Below, one piece after another: positions 31,900-40,984 of a stretch of 64,000 nt of DNA. A program made the position numbers and the translations under genes. The notes beneath the pieces were generated by a model. That model did no database searches. It was not told the DNA's origin and worked only from the letters and a program-made list of their open reading frames with translations. Source of the DNA: G963677325 sp963677325 (lineage in GTDB: Bacteria > Bacteroidota > Bacteroidia > Bacteroidales > Prolixibacteraceae); the NCBI GenBank assembly GCA_963677325.2, contig CAXXGM010000009.1:24224-88223 (forward strand), written 5' to 3'. Within the stretch, counting starts at the first letter, position 1; each line of letters opens with the position of its first letter.

Positions 31900-33177
31900 A
31901 TGCAGATTTTTCGTTATCCGGATATTAATACCTGGAAAGAAATTGTAAAAAGACCAACTGCTGATTATTCCCTGAAAGAAGGAATAGTAAAGGATGTTTT
32001 GCGGGATATCAGGCAAAGAGGCGATATCGCTGTGAAGGAATATACCTTTAAATTTGATCATGTAACTGTTGAAAACTTCTTTGTCCGTGAGGACGAATTG
32101 AAAGGAGCTGCTGCATTACTTGAACCGGATCTTAAGGATGCTATGGTCCTGGCCGCAGATAACATCAAGACTTTTCATCGTGCCCAGAAATATATACCTT
32201 CAGTGATCGAAACTATGCCAGGAGTGAAATGCTGGCAAAAATCAGTAGCCATTGAGAAAGTAGGATTGTATATCCCCGGAGGATCGGCCCCGTTATTCTC
32301 AACTGTTTTAATGCTTGCAATACCGGCAGTAATGGCCGGATGTAATGAAATAATACTGTGTACTCCTCCGGATAAAGAAGGGAAAATACATCCAGCCATT
32401 TTATTTGCTGCCAATCTTTGCGGAGTTACAAAGATATTCAGGGCAGGTGGCATCCAGGCTATCGGAGCTATGGCATACGGTACTGAATCAATACCCAGAG
32501 TTGATAAAATTTTTGGTCCTGGTAATTCATGGGTTATGCTGGCAAAACAGCAGGTATCCTTAACGGAATGTGCCATCGATATGCCTGCAGGCCCTTCGGA
32601 AGTAGCTGTTATGGCGGATCTTACTGCTAATCCGGAGTTTATTGCAGCCGATCTGCTTTCGCAGGCTGAGCATGGTCCGGACAGTCAGGTTGTTTTAATC
32701 ACAACTGTGGAGGGATTGATAAAGCAGGTGATGGAGGCTATCGACCGGCAGGTAAAGAAACTGCCCCGATTGGAGACAGCTCTGAAGGCTTTGGAACACA
32801 GCCGGGCCGTCCTTGTGAAAGATCACGAAGAGATGCTGAATCTTGTAAATCTTTATGCTCCCGAACATCTCATCATTGCAACAGCTGATGCTTCCGTAAT
32901 GGCAGAAAGAGTCATTAATGCCGGTTCCGTTTTTATCGGGAATTATACTCCTGAAAGTGCGGGAGATTACGCCTCAGGGACAAATCATACGTTACCAACC
33001 AACGGATGGACACGCTCCTACAGCGGAATTAATCTGGACAGCTTCTGTAAGAAAATCACCTTTCAGGAAATAACCAGGGAAGGAATACAAAAACTGGGAC
33101 CTGTCATTGAGAAAATGGCGGAAGCAGAGCAATTACTGGCTCATAAGAATGCGGCCACAATTAGAATTAAGAATTAA
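31900..33177 (+). CDS. hisD: Histidinol dehydrogenase
   Basis: 425 residues with family motifs GLYIPGGSAPLFSTVLM, IFGPGNSWVMLAKQQV, DMPAGPSEV, the zinc-site region LLSQAEHGPDSQVV and the late SAGDYASGTNHTLPT. It oxidises histidinol to histidine in two NAD-dependent steps. The 51-bp gap after hisG contains the TTAGGCTTTAGGCTTTAAGC repeat motif found elsewhere in the window. Confidence 0.96.
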   Translation: MQIFRYPDINTWKEIVKRPTADYSLKEGIVKDVLRDIRQRGDIAVKEYTFKFDHVTVENFFVREDELKGAAALLEPDLKDAMVLAADNIKTFHRAQKYIPSVIETMPGVKCWQKSVAIEKVGLYIPGGSAPLFSTVLMLAIPAVMAGCNEIILCTPPDKEGKIHPAILFAANLCGVTKIFRAGGIQAIGAMAYGTESIPRVDKIFGPGNSWVMLAKQQVSLTECAIDMPAGPSEVAVMADLTANPEFIAADLLSQAEHGPDSQVVLITTVEGLIKQVMEAIDRQVKKLPRLETALKALEHSRAVLVKDHEEMLNLVNLYAPEHLIIATADASVMAERVINAGSVFIGNYTPESAGDYASGTNHTLPTNGWTRSYSGINLDSFCKKITFQEITREGIQKLGPVIEKMAEAEQLLAHKNAATIRIKN

Positions 33178-33246
33178 TAGTTAATGGTTAAAGAAAGCTG
33201 AAAATGGATGTAAATACATGATCAGTGAACGAATTAAAAATTAAGA

Positions 33247-33283
33247 GTTTTCGTGTGAATTCGTCTTTAATTCGTGAAATTCC
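33247..33283. repeat. Dispersed TTCGTGT..AATTCGT repeat, copy 2
   Basis: TTTTCGTGTGAATTCGTCTT followed by TAATTCGTGAAATT in the 145-bp hisD-hisC gap; matches copies at 30760 and 55793. Confidence 0.6.
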
Positions 33284-33322
33284 AACAACAAAAATTCAAG
33301 GGAAATTATAAGAATTATAACA

Positions 33323-34366
33323 ATGAATTTTAACATCGATCAGCTGCTGCGTGATAATATCCGCAAGCTTAAACCTTATTCAAGCGCAAGAGATGAATTC
33401 TCCGGCGAGGCCGAAGTGTACCTGGACGCAAACGAAAATCCCTATAATTCACCCTGGAACCGGTATCCTGATCCGCGGCAGGTAAAGCTTAAAAAAATTG
33501 TAGGGGGGATTAAAAATATTCCTTCAGCCAATATATTTCTCGGTAATGGCAGTGATGAGCCGATAGATCTTCTTATCCGTGCTTTTTGTGAACCCGGCAA
33601 GGATAATATTGTCGCTATTTCACCGTCTTATGGCATGTATAAAGTGGCTGCTGACGTAAATGATATCAAAGTAAAAGAGGTTCCTCTGACAGAGGATTTT
33701 GAATTGAATTCGGATGATTTACTAAAGGCGGTAAACGAAAATACAAAGATCATTTTTCTTTGCTCTCCCAATAATCCATCGGGGAATGCGCTTGAACTTG
33801 AATCCATGGTGCATATCATTAAAAATTTCACAGGAGTCGTTGTCGTTGATGAAGCCTACATCGATTTCTGTTCTGAGAAAACACTTCTTACGGATTTGGA
33901 TCGTTACCCAAATCTTGTCATTCTCCAGACTTTCTCAAAAGCATGGGGTATGGCCGGTCTCCGTCTGGGAATGGCTTTTGCGGCCTCACCCTTTATCGAG
34001 GTCCTAAGCCGGATTAAATATCCTTATAATCTTAGTATTCTGACTCAGCAAAAGGCCATGGAATTACTTTCTATGGATAAAAAAACAGAATGGGTAAATA
34101 TAATACTGAAGGAAAGAACAAAACTCAGGGATCAGTTATCCCAACTTCCTTTTGTCCTAAAAGTATACCCGTCTGATGCTAATTTTTTACTCATCAAAAC
34201 AGAAGATGCCAAAGGCATTTATCAGTATCTTGTGAAGCAGAATATAATTGTCCGTGACCGGTCTTCTGTCCTTTTATGCGGAGGGTGCCTGAGGATAAGC
34301 GTTGGTTCACCGGAAGAAAATAATGCATTGCTGAAAGCGTTAAAAGGATTTTCAATTCATAACTGA
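33323..34366 (+). CDS. hisC: Histidinol-phosphate aminotransferase
   Basis: 347 residues, PLP fold type I. The early YLDANENPYNSPWNRYPDP region, FLCSPNNPSGN, VVVDEAYIDF and the Schiff-base lysine in LQTFSKAWGMAGLRLG are visible. It transaminates imidazole-acetol phosphate. One base separates its stop from hisB's start. Confidence 0.95.
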   Translation: MNFNIDQLLRDNIRKLKPYSSARDEFSGEAEVYLDANENPYNSPWNRYPDPRQVKLKKIVGGIKNIPSANIFLGNGSDEPIDLLIRAFCEPGKDNIVAISPSYGMYKVAADVNDIKVKEVPLTEDFELNSDDLLKAVNENTKIIFLCSPNNPSGNALELESMVHIIKNFTGVVVVDEAYIDFCSEKTLLTDLDRYPNLVILQTFSKAWGMAGLRLGMAFAASPFIEVLSRIKYPYNLSILTQQKAMELLSMDKKTEWVNIILKERTKLRDQLSQLPFVLKVYPSDANFLLIKTEDAKGIYQYLVKQNIIVRDRSSVLLCGGCLRISVGSPEENNALLKALKGFSIHN

Positions 34367-34367
34367 C

Positions 34368-35492
34368 ATGAGAAAAGTTCTATTTATTGATCGTGACGGA
34401 ACTCTGGTGGTGGAACCTGCTGTTGATAAACAGCTCGATTCACTCGAAAAGCTTGAGTTTATTCCCATGGTATTCCGGAATCTTTACAACATTCAGAAAT
34501 ACCTCGATTATGATTTGGTTATCGTCAGTAATCAGGATGGTCTGGGAACGCAAAGTTATCCTGAAGAAACCTTCTGGCCGGCTCATCGAATGATGCTCAA
34601 AGCCTTTGAGAACGAAGGAGTGACATTTAAAAACATACATATTGATCCAACACTGCCGGAAGAGAATGCTCCTACCAGAAAACCCGGAACAGGCATGTTG
34701 ACTGAATATTTTAGTGACAGCTATGATCTGGGAAGGTCTTTTGTAATCGGAGACCGGATTACCGATGTTCAGCTTGCCAAGAATCTTGGAGCCAAAGCTA
34801 TTTTCTTTGCTTCAGAGGATGGAAAGTCGGAACTGAAAGAGAAGGAACTGGAGAATTACTGCGCTTTCATTTCAGATAATTGGGATGAGATATTCAGTTT
34901 TCTCTCAAATATAAACAGAGTTGCCACCGTTGAACGAAAGACTTCAGAAACGGATATCTTTATCGAATTGAAATTAGATGGGGAGAGTAAAAGTCAAATC
35001 TCTACCGGTCTGGGTTTCTTTGATCACATGCTTGATCAGATCAGCCGGCATTCTGGTTGCAATCTGACTATTCGGGTTAATGGCGATCTTGGAGTGGATG
35101 AGCATCATACTATTGAAGATACGGGCATTGCTCTTGGAGAGGCTATCCGTAAGGCCCTTGGAGATAAAAAAGGAATTGAAAGATACGGCTTTTGTCTTCC
35201 CATGGACGATTGCCTGGCCCAGGTGGCCCTTGATTTCGGAGGAAGACCCTGGCTGGTCTGGGATGCGGAGTTCAAGCGTGAATACGTGGGAGACATGCCT
35301 ACCGAAATGTTTTACCATTTTTTTAAATCTCTGTCAGATTCTGCACTTTGTAATTTGAATATAAAAGCTGAAGGAACAAACGAACATCATAAGATAGAAG
35401 GAATATTCAAGGCATTTGCACGGGCATTAAAAATGGCGATAAAGAAAGATCCGTTAGGGCAAATGCTCCCGAGTACCAAAGGTACTCTTTAA
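34368..35492 (+). CDS. hisB: Bifunctional histidinol-phosphatase / imidazoleglycerol-phosphate dehydratase
   Basis: 374 residues. The N-terminal HAD phosphatase (1-165) has the nucleophile motif FIDRDGTLVVEP. The C-terminal IGP dehydratase (about 180-374) has GLGFFDHMLDQISRHSG, DEHHTIEDTGIALGEA and TNEHHKIEGIFKAFARAL metal-binding motifs. The fusion is the E. coli-like arrangement also common in Bacteroidota. Confidence 0.96.
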   Translation: MRKVLFIDRDGTLVVEPAVDKQLDSLEKLEFIPMVFRNLYNIQKYLDYDLVIVSNQDGLGTQSYPEETFWPAHRMMLKAFENEGVTFKNIHIDPTLPEENAPTRKPGTGMLTEYFSDSYDLGRSFVIGDRITDVQLAKNLGAKAIFFASEDGKSELKEKELENYCAFISDNWDEIFSFLSNINRVATVERKTSETDIFIELKLDGESKSQISTGLGFFDHMLDQISRHSGCNLTIRVNGDLGVDEHHTIEDTGIALGEAIRKALGDKKGIERYGFCLPMDDCLAQVALDFGGRPWLVWDAEFKREYVGDMPTEMFYHFFKSLSDSALCNLNIKAEGTNEHHKIEGIFKAFARALKMAIKKDPLGQMLPSTKGTL

Positions 35493-35542
35493 TTTCCCGG
35501 TCTTAAATCTACATTATTAATTATTAATTGATTACCTATATC

Positions 35543-36427
35543 ATGAAATCTATCCATCGCGAAATGGAGACTAAGAGAACAGCTATCCTGTTGATTCATT
35601 GTCCGGACAAACAGGGAATTTTAGCTGCTATGACTGAATTTCTTAATGAGAACAGGGGTAACATTATTTACCTCGAGCAGTATGTGGATCATGATGAGGG
35701 ATTATTTTACATGAGGGTTGAATGGGAGCTTGAAAAATTTACAATTCCGAGGGAGAAAATATCGGAATATTTTGAGACTCTGATTGCCAGGAAATATGCT
35801 ATGAGTTTTTCTCTCCATTTCTCAGATCAGAAACCTCGCATGGCCATTTTTGTTTCAACAATGTCTCATTGCCTTTTTGATATTTTATCCAGATACACTG
35901 CCGGCGAATGGGAAACAGAGATTCCGGTTATTATCAGCAATCATGAAGCCCTCAGGCCTGTCGCCCAGCGTTTTGGAATAGATTTTCAGTTTATAAAGAT
36001 CAGTCAGGAAAATAAAGCTGAACAGGAGTTGAAGGAATTGGAGATATTGGAAAAATACAAGATTGATTTTGTAGTGTTGGCAAGATATATGCAGGTATTA
36101 TCCGAAGATTTTGTAAAACATTTTACAAACCGGATTATCAACATTCATCATTCTTTTCTTCCTGCTTTTGCTGGAGCGCGGCCTTACCATGCAGCCCATC
36201 AGAGGGGTGTGAAAATTATTGGCGCTACCAGTCACTATATTACAGAAAACCTGGACGCGGGTCCTATTATTGCCCAGGATGTAGTCAGGATTTCTCATAT
36301 TGATACAGTGGAGAGCCTGATCCGTAAGGGAAGGGATCTTGAAAAAATAGTTTTAAGCGAAGCTGTTTATAAACATCTTCAGCGCAAAATACTTGTTTAC
36401 AACAACAGGACTGTGGTATTTAACTAA
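35543..36427 (+). CDS. purU: Formyltetrahydrofolate deformylase
   Basis: 294 residues from the ATG at 35543 (a TTG at 35528 would add five residues). The N-terminal ACT domain is LLIHCPDKQGILAAMTEFL. The formyltransferase-fold domain has NIHHSFLPAFAGARPYHAA and GATSHYITENLDAGPII, including the Asn-His-Asp catalytic set. It hydrolyses 10-formyl-THF to formate and THF and is often regulated by Met/Gly. It lies between hisB (50-bp gap) and hisH and is followed by a terminator hairpin. Its place in a his operon is unusual. Confidence 0.93.
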   Translation: MKSIHREMETKRTAILLIHCPDKQGILAAMTEFLNENRGNIIYLEQYVDHDEGLFYMRVEWELEKFTIPREKISEYFETLIARKYAMSFSLHFSDQKPRMAIFVSTMSHCLFDILSRYTAGEWETEIPVIISNHEALRPVAQRFGIDFQFIKISQENKAEQELKELEILEKYKIDFVVLARYMQVLSEDFVKHFTNRIINIHHSFLPAFAGARPYHAAHQRGVKIIGATSHYITENLDAGPIIAQDVVRISHIDTVESLIRKGRDLEKIVLSEAVYKHLQRKILVYNNRTVVFN

Positions 36428-36611
36428 GATTGGGATTGCTCTGCCAAAACCCTCTTATTTCTGTTCGGTAAGACCATTGTCGGAATTTGTTCACTCTTTA
36501 TTCGATCTTTTTTCGTTCGAATGCGAAGGAAGGGCGAAGAAAAATGATAAAATTGCTAACCCGGGATTATTGAAAAACTGTTTTTACTCTTAGGAAGTTC
36601 CCTGTTCGATG

Positions 36612-36645
36612 AAATGCCGTCCTTTCCTCGGCATTTTATTATTTT
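36612..36645 (+). terminator. Terminator-like hairpin between purU and hisH
   Basis: AAATGCCG pairs with CGGCATTT around a 9-nt loop and is followed by TATTATTTTTG. If functional, it ends a hisG-purU transcript or dampens expression of hisHAFI-E. No clear TAnnTTTG promoter was found in the 50 bp before hisH. Confidence 0.7.
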
Positions 36646-36696
36646 TGTTATGGATTTTGAGAATTTTACATCTTTCATCTATTTTTAATTTTCCGA

Positions 36697-37296
36697 ATGG
36701 AGATTGCAATTATAAAATACAATGCCGGTAATATCATGTCCGTTGATTTTGCTCTTCAGCGCCTTGGGATAAAGGCGAAGATCACGGCAGATCCTGAAGA
36801 AATCAGAAGAGCAGACAAGGTCATTTTCCCGGGCGTTGGGGAGGCATCAACTACCATGGCTTACCTGCGTGAGCGGAATCTGGATCAGTTGATTTGTGAT
36901 CTGAAGCAGCCGGTGTTGGGTATTTGTCTTGGTCTTCAGTTGATGTGTACACATTCAGAAGAAGGTGACACTAAATGTCTTGGCATATTTCCTGAAATGG
37001 TAAAAAGATTTTATCCTGAGGCAGGTTCTGAAACTCTTTTTAAAGTGCCTCATATGGGATGGAACAGCATCACCGGTTTGCGGAGCAGTCTTTTTGATGA
37101 AGGACTTGAAGATCAATATTTCTATTTTGTCCATTCTTATTACGCGACAATTGGAAATGAGACGGCTGCTGTTTGTAAATACATACTGCCATTTAGCGCT
37201 GCTCTGCAGAAGGATAATTTCTACGCAACTCAGTTCCACCCTGAAAAAAGCGGTAGAACCGGAGCAAAGGTTCTGGAGAATTTCATCAGGCTTTAG
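36697..37296 (+). CDS. hisH: Imidazole glycerol phosphate synthase, glutamine amidotransferase subunit
   Basis: 199 residues of class I amidotransferase. KVIFPGVGEASTTM, the nucleophile Cys in LGICLGLQLM and the His-Glu pair in QFHPEKSG are present. It supplies ammonia to HisF. The intergenic stretch after it (146 bp) is full of AGCCTAAAGTC-type repeats. Confidence 0.95.
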   Translation: MEIAIIKYNAGNIMSVDFALQRLGIKAKITADPEEIRRADKVIFPGVGEASTTMAYLRERNLDQLICDLKQPVLGICLGLQLMCTHSEEGDTKCLGIFPEMVKRFYPEAGSETLFKVPHMGWNSITGLRSSLFDEGLEDQYFYFVHSYYATIGNETAAVCKYILPFSAALQKDNFYATQFHPEKSGRTGAKVLENFIRL

Positions 37297-37442
37297 ACTA
37301 TAGGCTTTGTAGCTTAACGTCTTTGGACAATCAAATGAAAGTTAATTCTAAAAGCCTTTTATTAACTTTGTGTTCTTTTAATTATTAATACTTTATTGAC
37401 TTTTTGGCCTACAGCCTAAAGTCTAAAGCCTAAAGTCTTTTT
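37297..37442. repeat. AGCCTAAAGTCTAAAGCC repeat cluster between hisH and hisA
   Basis: Starts with GACTATAGGCTTTGTAGC and ends with GCCTAAAGTCTAAAGCCTAAAGTC, an inverted arrangement of the same 10-12 bp word. The word also occurs in the paired elements at 13.9 and 40.4 kb, in the hisG-hisD gap and before gltB's downstream neighbour gltD (42445-42474). Confidence 0.55.
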
Positions 37443-38162
37443 ATGATACAAATAATTCCTGCGATCGATATAATTGGTGGTAAGTGCGTGAGACTTAGTC
37501 AGGGAGATTATGAACGCAAAACCGTTTACAACGAAAATCCACTGGAAGTAGCGCGCATGTTCGAAGCTGCAGGAATAAAGCGATTGCATCTTGTTGATCT
37601 GGATGGGGCCAAAGCGCATCATATAGTCAATTACAAAGTTCTTGAAGAGATCTCCAGGCACACCGGACTCATTATTGATTTTGGAGGAGGATTGAAATCC
37701 GGTGAAGATTTGAGGATTGCATTTGAATCGGGAGCCTCTATGGTTACAGGCGGTAGTATTGCTATAAAGTCTCCTGAAACATTCCAGTCCTGGATTGATA
37801 AATACGGTAAAGAAAAAATCATTTTGGGGGCGGATGCAAAGGATGAAAAGATCGCCATCACAGGTTGGCAGGAAAATACAGAAACTGACGTCTTCTCTTT
37901 TATTAAAGAATGGAATGACAGAGGAATAGATAAAGTAATCAGCACCGATATCAGCCGGGATGGAATGCTTACCGGCCCTTCAATTGAGCTTTATAAAAAA
38001 ATCATGCAAGTGATCCCCGGATTGTTCCTTATTGCCAGCGGGGGTGTAAGTTCAATGGCTGATATCCTGGAGCTTCATGAAGCCGGGATCCCTGCGGTAA
38101 TCACCGGCAAAGCTATTTATGAAGGAAAGATAACATTAAAGGAAATTGAGAAGATGTGCTGA
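37443..38162 (+). CDS. hisA: ProFAR isomerase
   Basis: 239 residues, a beta-alpha barrel with IPAIDIIGGKCVRLSQGDY (catalytic Asp8-equivalent) and STDISRDGMLTGPS (second catalytic Asp). It isomerises the aminoaldose ProFAR to PRFAR. Normal length. Confidence 0.95.
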   Translation: MIQIIPAIDIIGGKCVRLSQGDYERKTVYNENPLEVARMFEAAGIKRLHLVDLDGAKAHHIVNYKVLEEISRHTGLIIDFGGGLKSGEDLRIAFESGASMVTGGSIAIKSPETFQSWIDKYGKEKIILGADAKDEKIAITGWQENTETDVFSFIKEWNDRGIDKVISTDISRDGMLTGPSIELYKKIMQVIPGLFLIASGGVSSMADILELHEAGIPAVITGKAIYEGKITLKEIEKMC

Positions 38163-38201
38163 TTATGGTATTCGTATAATTCGTAATTCGTAATTATTTC
38201 A

Positions 38202-38954
38202 ATGTTAGCAAAAAGAATAATCCCCTGTCTCGATATCAGGGATGGACAGACGGTCAAAGGGGTCAATTTTATCAATATAAGGAATGTGGGAGACCCGGTT
38301 GAACTGGGAAAACTATATTCTGAACAGGGGGCCGATGAATTGGTTTTCCTCGATATCACTGCCACTCACGAAGGCCGTAAGACATTCGTGGAGCTGGTCA
38401 GGAGGATTGCTGAAAATCTTGATATACCTTTCACTGTAGGGGGCGGGATCAGCGAACTTAGGGATGCAGAGGCGCTTTTGGCTGCAGGTGCAGATAAAAT
38501 ATCAATTAACTCCTCTGCCGTACGTAATCCACAGCTTATCGATGACATGGCTAAAAGTTTCGGCAGTCAGTTTGTCGTGGTGGCTATCGATGCAAGGGAA
38601 ACAAATAATCACTGGACAGTCACGGTAAACGGGGGCAGGATTCCTACAGAAAAAGAGCTTTTCTCTTGGGCCAAAGAGGCCGAAGGCCGTGGAGCGGGTG
38701 AAATTCTTTTTACTTCCATGAATCATGACGGGACCAAAAATGGCTTTGCCAATAAAGAACTTGCTCAGCTTTCAGACTCACTTACCATTCCGTTAATAGC
38801 CTCGGGAGGAGCAGGGAATATGGATCATTTTGTGGATGTTTTTACCACCGGCAAAGCCGATGCAGGATTGGCGGCCAGTATTTTCCACTTCCATGAAATT
38901 GCCATTCCCGATCTTAAAAACTATCTTCGCGGCAAAGGAATTTGTGTGAGATAA
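38202..38954 (+). CDS. hisF: Imidazole glycerol phosphate synthase, cyclase subunit
   Basis: 250 residues, a barrel with IIPCLDIRDGQTVKGVNF, ISINSSAVRNP and LFTSMNHDGTKNGF; both catalytic Asp residues are present. It makes imidazole glycerol phosphate and AICAR with HisH. The 39-bp gap after hisA contains two ATTCGTAATTCGTAATT words. Confidence 0.96.
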   Translation: MLAKRIIPCLDIRDGQTVKGVNFINIRNVGDPVELGKLYSEQGADELVFLDITATHEGRKTFVELVRRIAENLDIPFTVGGGISELRDAEALLAAGADKISINSSAVRNPQLIDDMAKSFGSQFVVVAIDARETNNHWTVTVNGGRIPTEKELFSWAKEAEGRGAGEILFTSMNHDGTKNGFANKELAQLSDSLTIPLIASGGAGNMDHFVDVFTTGKADAGLAASIFHFHEIAIPDLKNYLRGKGICVR

Positions 38955-39001
38955 AAATGTCATTAATTCATGTCATTAGCTACGCAGTCATTTGTATTAT
39001 A

Positions 39002-39068
39002 CTAAATGACTATTGAATGACAATTGAATGACAACGAATGACTAATGATTATTGAATGACAATTAAAT
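39002..39068. repeat. Tandem TGAATGACAAT repeats between hisF and hisIE
   Basis: About five imperfect copies of an 11-bp unit (TGAATGACAAT and relatives). An in-frame ATG at 39056 lies in the last unit and would add seven residues to HisIE; the ATG at 39077 outside the repeat is preferred. Confidence 0.6.
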
Positions 39069-39076
39069 GGATTAAT

Positions 39077-39676
39077 ATGGAGCTTAATTTTGAAAAACTA
39101 TCAGGCAATATCCTGCCTGCAGTCATCCAGGATAATTCAACAGCCAAAGTATTGATGCTGGGTTTTATGAATCGTGAAGCTTACGAAAAGACCCTTGAAA
39201 CAGGGAAAGTAACTTTCTTCAGCCGGACAAAGAACCGTCTTTGGACCAAAGGGGAAGAATCCGGTAATTTTTTGAATGTCGTTTCAATCCAGGCCGACTG
39301 CGATCAGGATACTTTACTGATAAAGGTTAATCCGGTAGGGCCGGTCTGCCATACAGGTGATGACACCTGCTGGGGAGAAACCAATCAAAAGGATGATTTT
39401 CTTTTTATCAAAGAATTACAGGATTTCATTGATAAACGTAAAAAAGAGATGCCGAAAGGATCCTACACCACTTCTCTTTTTGAATCAGGTTCTGCAAAGA
39501 TTGCTCAGAAAGTGGGAGAGGAAGCAGTCGAAACGGTGATTGAAGCATTGACCAACAATGATGAACGGTTGCTTTATGAAGCCTCCGACCTGATGTACCA
39601 CCTGATCGTCCTGCTTACCCATAAAGGATATCGCATTGAAGATATCGCAAGAGAACTAAAAAAGAGACATAAATAG
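39077..39676 (+). CDS. hisIE: Bifunctional phosphoribosyl-AMP cyclohydrolase / phosphoribosyl-ATP pyrophosphatase
   Basis: 199 residues from MELNFEKL. The HisI domain (1-105) has MLGFMNREAYEKTLETGKV, TKGEESGNFL and the zinc/metal motif ADCDQDTLLIKV with CHTGDDTCW. The HisE domain (about 112-199) has GSAKIAQKVGEEAVETVIEA and EASDLMYHLIVLL. Last gene of the his operon, with a strong terminator 27 bp after its stop. Confidence 0.95.
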   Translation: MELNFEKLSGNILPAVIQDNSTAKVLMLGFMNREAYEKTLETGKVTFFSRTKNRLWTKGEESGNFLNVVSIQADCDQDTLLIKVNPVGPVCHTGDDTCWGETNQKDDFLFIKELQDFIDKRKKEMPKGSYTTSLFESGSAKIAQKVGEEAVETVIEALTNNDERLLYEASDLMYHLIVLLTHKGYRIEDIARELKKRHK

Positions 39677-39703
39677 GATTAAACAATAAAAATTACGAAT
39701 TAG

Positions 39704-39741
39704 GACAGGGGGGTATCATACCTCCCTGTCTTGTTTTTTTA
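39704..39741 (+). terminator. Terminator of the his operon
   Basis: GACAGGGGGGTA and TACCTCCCTGTC form a 12-bp stem with one wobble and a 3-nt loop, followed by TTGTTTTTTT. Confidence 0.92.
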
Positions 39742-39957
39742 TCCGGTGCCTGTTTCTTCAATAACGCTCTCAAATCACTCAGATTAAGATGAATAAGATT
39801 AGCAAATAAAGGATAGCAGTAACCTAAAATAATATCCGGGAATTTTGTAAGTTAATGATCAAAAAAATGTAAATTTATTTTCATAAATTATACTTAAAGA
39901 GTTGTTATAAAAGAAGAATATTTTTTACAAAAACTTCGGTTTTTACCGGAACATTTT

Positions 39958-40383
39958 ATGGAAGTGAACCGTTATAAAATGTATATGCCTAAAATGAGAA
40001 AAAAGATTTTGATTGTGGATGATGATGCATCGGGGCTTTATATGCTCTCTTTCTTGTTGAGATCTCATAATTATGAAATCTTTGAGGCGAACAATGGTCT
40101 GGAAGGATTTGATAAAGCCAATGAGCTTAAACCGGATGCAATTCTTCTCGATATTCAGATGCCTCAAATGAATGGTTTCGAAGTTTGTACACAACTGAAA
40201 AAGGAGCAGGAGATGAAGAAGATTCCCATTATTCTGTTCACCTCCTATGCAATGCCCGGTCACAAAAAGAGAGCCATTGAATCAGGTGCTGATGGATATA
40301 TAGAAAAGCCTGTCAATCCCGATGTTTTCGTTTCCCAGGTCGAATCGATCATCAAATCATTCAAAGCTGGTTTCCGCTTATGA
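39958..40383 (+). CDS. Single-domain response regulator (CheY-like receiver)
   Basis: 141 residues consisting of one receiver domain only: acidic pocket DDD (in ILIVDDDASG), phospho-acceptor Asp in AILLDIQMPQMNGFEV, Thr in ILFTSYA and Lys in GYIEKPVNP. There is no output domain, so it acts by protein contact. No kinase gene lies nearby. The start could also be the second or third Met (residues 8-13) just before RKKILIV. A palindromic element follows 25 bp after the stop. Confidence 0.9.
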   Translation: MEVNRYKMYMPKMRKKILIVDDDASGLYMLSFLLRSHNYEIFEANNGLEGFDKANELKPDAILLDIQMPQMNGFEVCTQLKKEQEMKKIPIILFTSYAMPGHKKRAIESGADGYIEKPVNPDVFVSQVESIIKSFKAGFRL

Positions 40384-40407
40384 TCCCAACGATTATCATT
40401 CCCGGCA

Positions 40408-40562
40408 ATAAGTAATTGGAATAAAATAATGTCGTATGAGGCTTATAGGCTATAGGTGTTTAGGCTAAAGGGGAATATTATGATCCTTCTTATGATCCTT
40501 CAGCCTAAAGTCTAAACTTCTTCAGCCTAAAAATACGACATTATATTCTTGATATTACTTAT
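40408..40562. repeat. Palindromic dispersed element, copy 2
   Basis: 155-bp near copy of 13882-14030 in the same orientation relative to the upstream gene. It starts ATAAGTAATTGGAATAAAAT and ends with the inverted ...TATTACTTAT. The interior differs by a short duplication (ATGATCCTTCTT ATGATCCTTC). It again lies immediately 3' of a short plus-strand gene. Confidence 0.78.
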
Positions 40563-40874
40563 CATTATTTAAGTACACCGAAAAACCATAAACAGTTCCC
40601 CTTACAAGATCGGACACAAGCTAAATCAAGATACCTCAAATCCCGAATTGTATTTTTTCCCTCTTTTGATTGAAATTGTCATATCCGTTTTTTGTATATT
40701 AATATAACATGGATATGACCATACCCTCTCCTGTTTGGAGTTTGGGTTGGTTAATGGTTCCAGATAAAGGACAGGCAGGGATTTTCATTTATCAGGAAAG
40801 ATATGTTTTTCCAGGAAGGTAAGGAAAAGAATAAAGCAAGACGGAACCAATAATATTTTTCTGTTTCCTCCTTA
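40563..40874. other. Non-coding gap before the gltD terminator
   Basis: About 310 bp without a recognisable gene, RNA or repeat. It contains short pyrimidine-rich stretches only. Confidence 0.4.
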
Positions 40875-40920
40875 AATGAAAAGAGTTTTATGGAAACTAT
40901 TCCATAAAACTCTTTTCATT
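40875..40920. terminator. Long perfect hairpin between the response regulator and gltD
   Basis: Two perfect 21-bp arms (40875-40895 and 40900-40920) with a 4-nt loop, ACTA. AT-rich flanks on both sides allow termination of either strand; it lies 64 bp downstream of the gltD stop and is most likely the gltBD terminator. Confidence 0.75.
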
Positions 40921-40984
40921 TCTTTAAAGGGATTAAGATAATTGGGATTTCAGATGTTTGATCCTTTCATCTATTAATTGGCCT

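Noticed and set aside
39056..39076. Upstream ATG for hisIE
   Set aside because: It lies in the TGAATGACAAT repeat and would add non-conserved residues.
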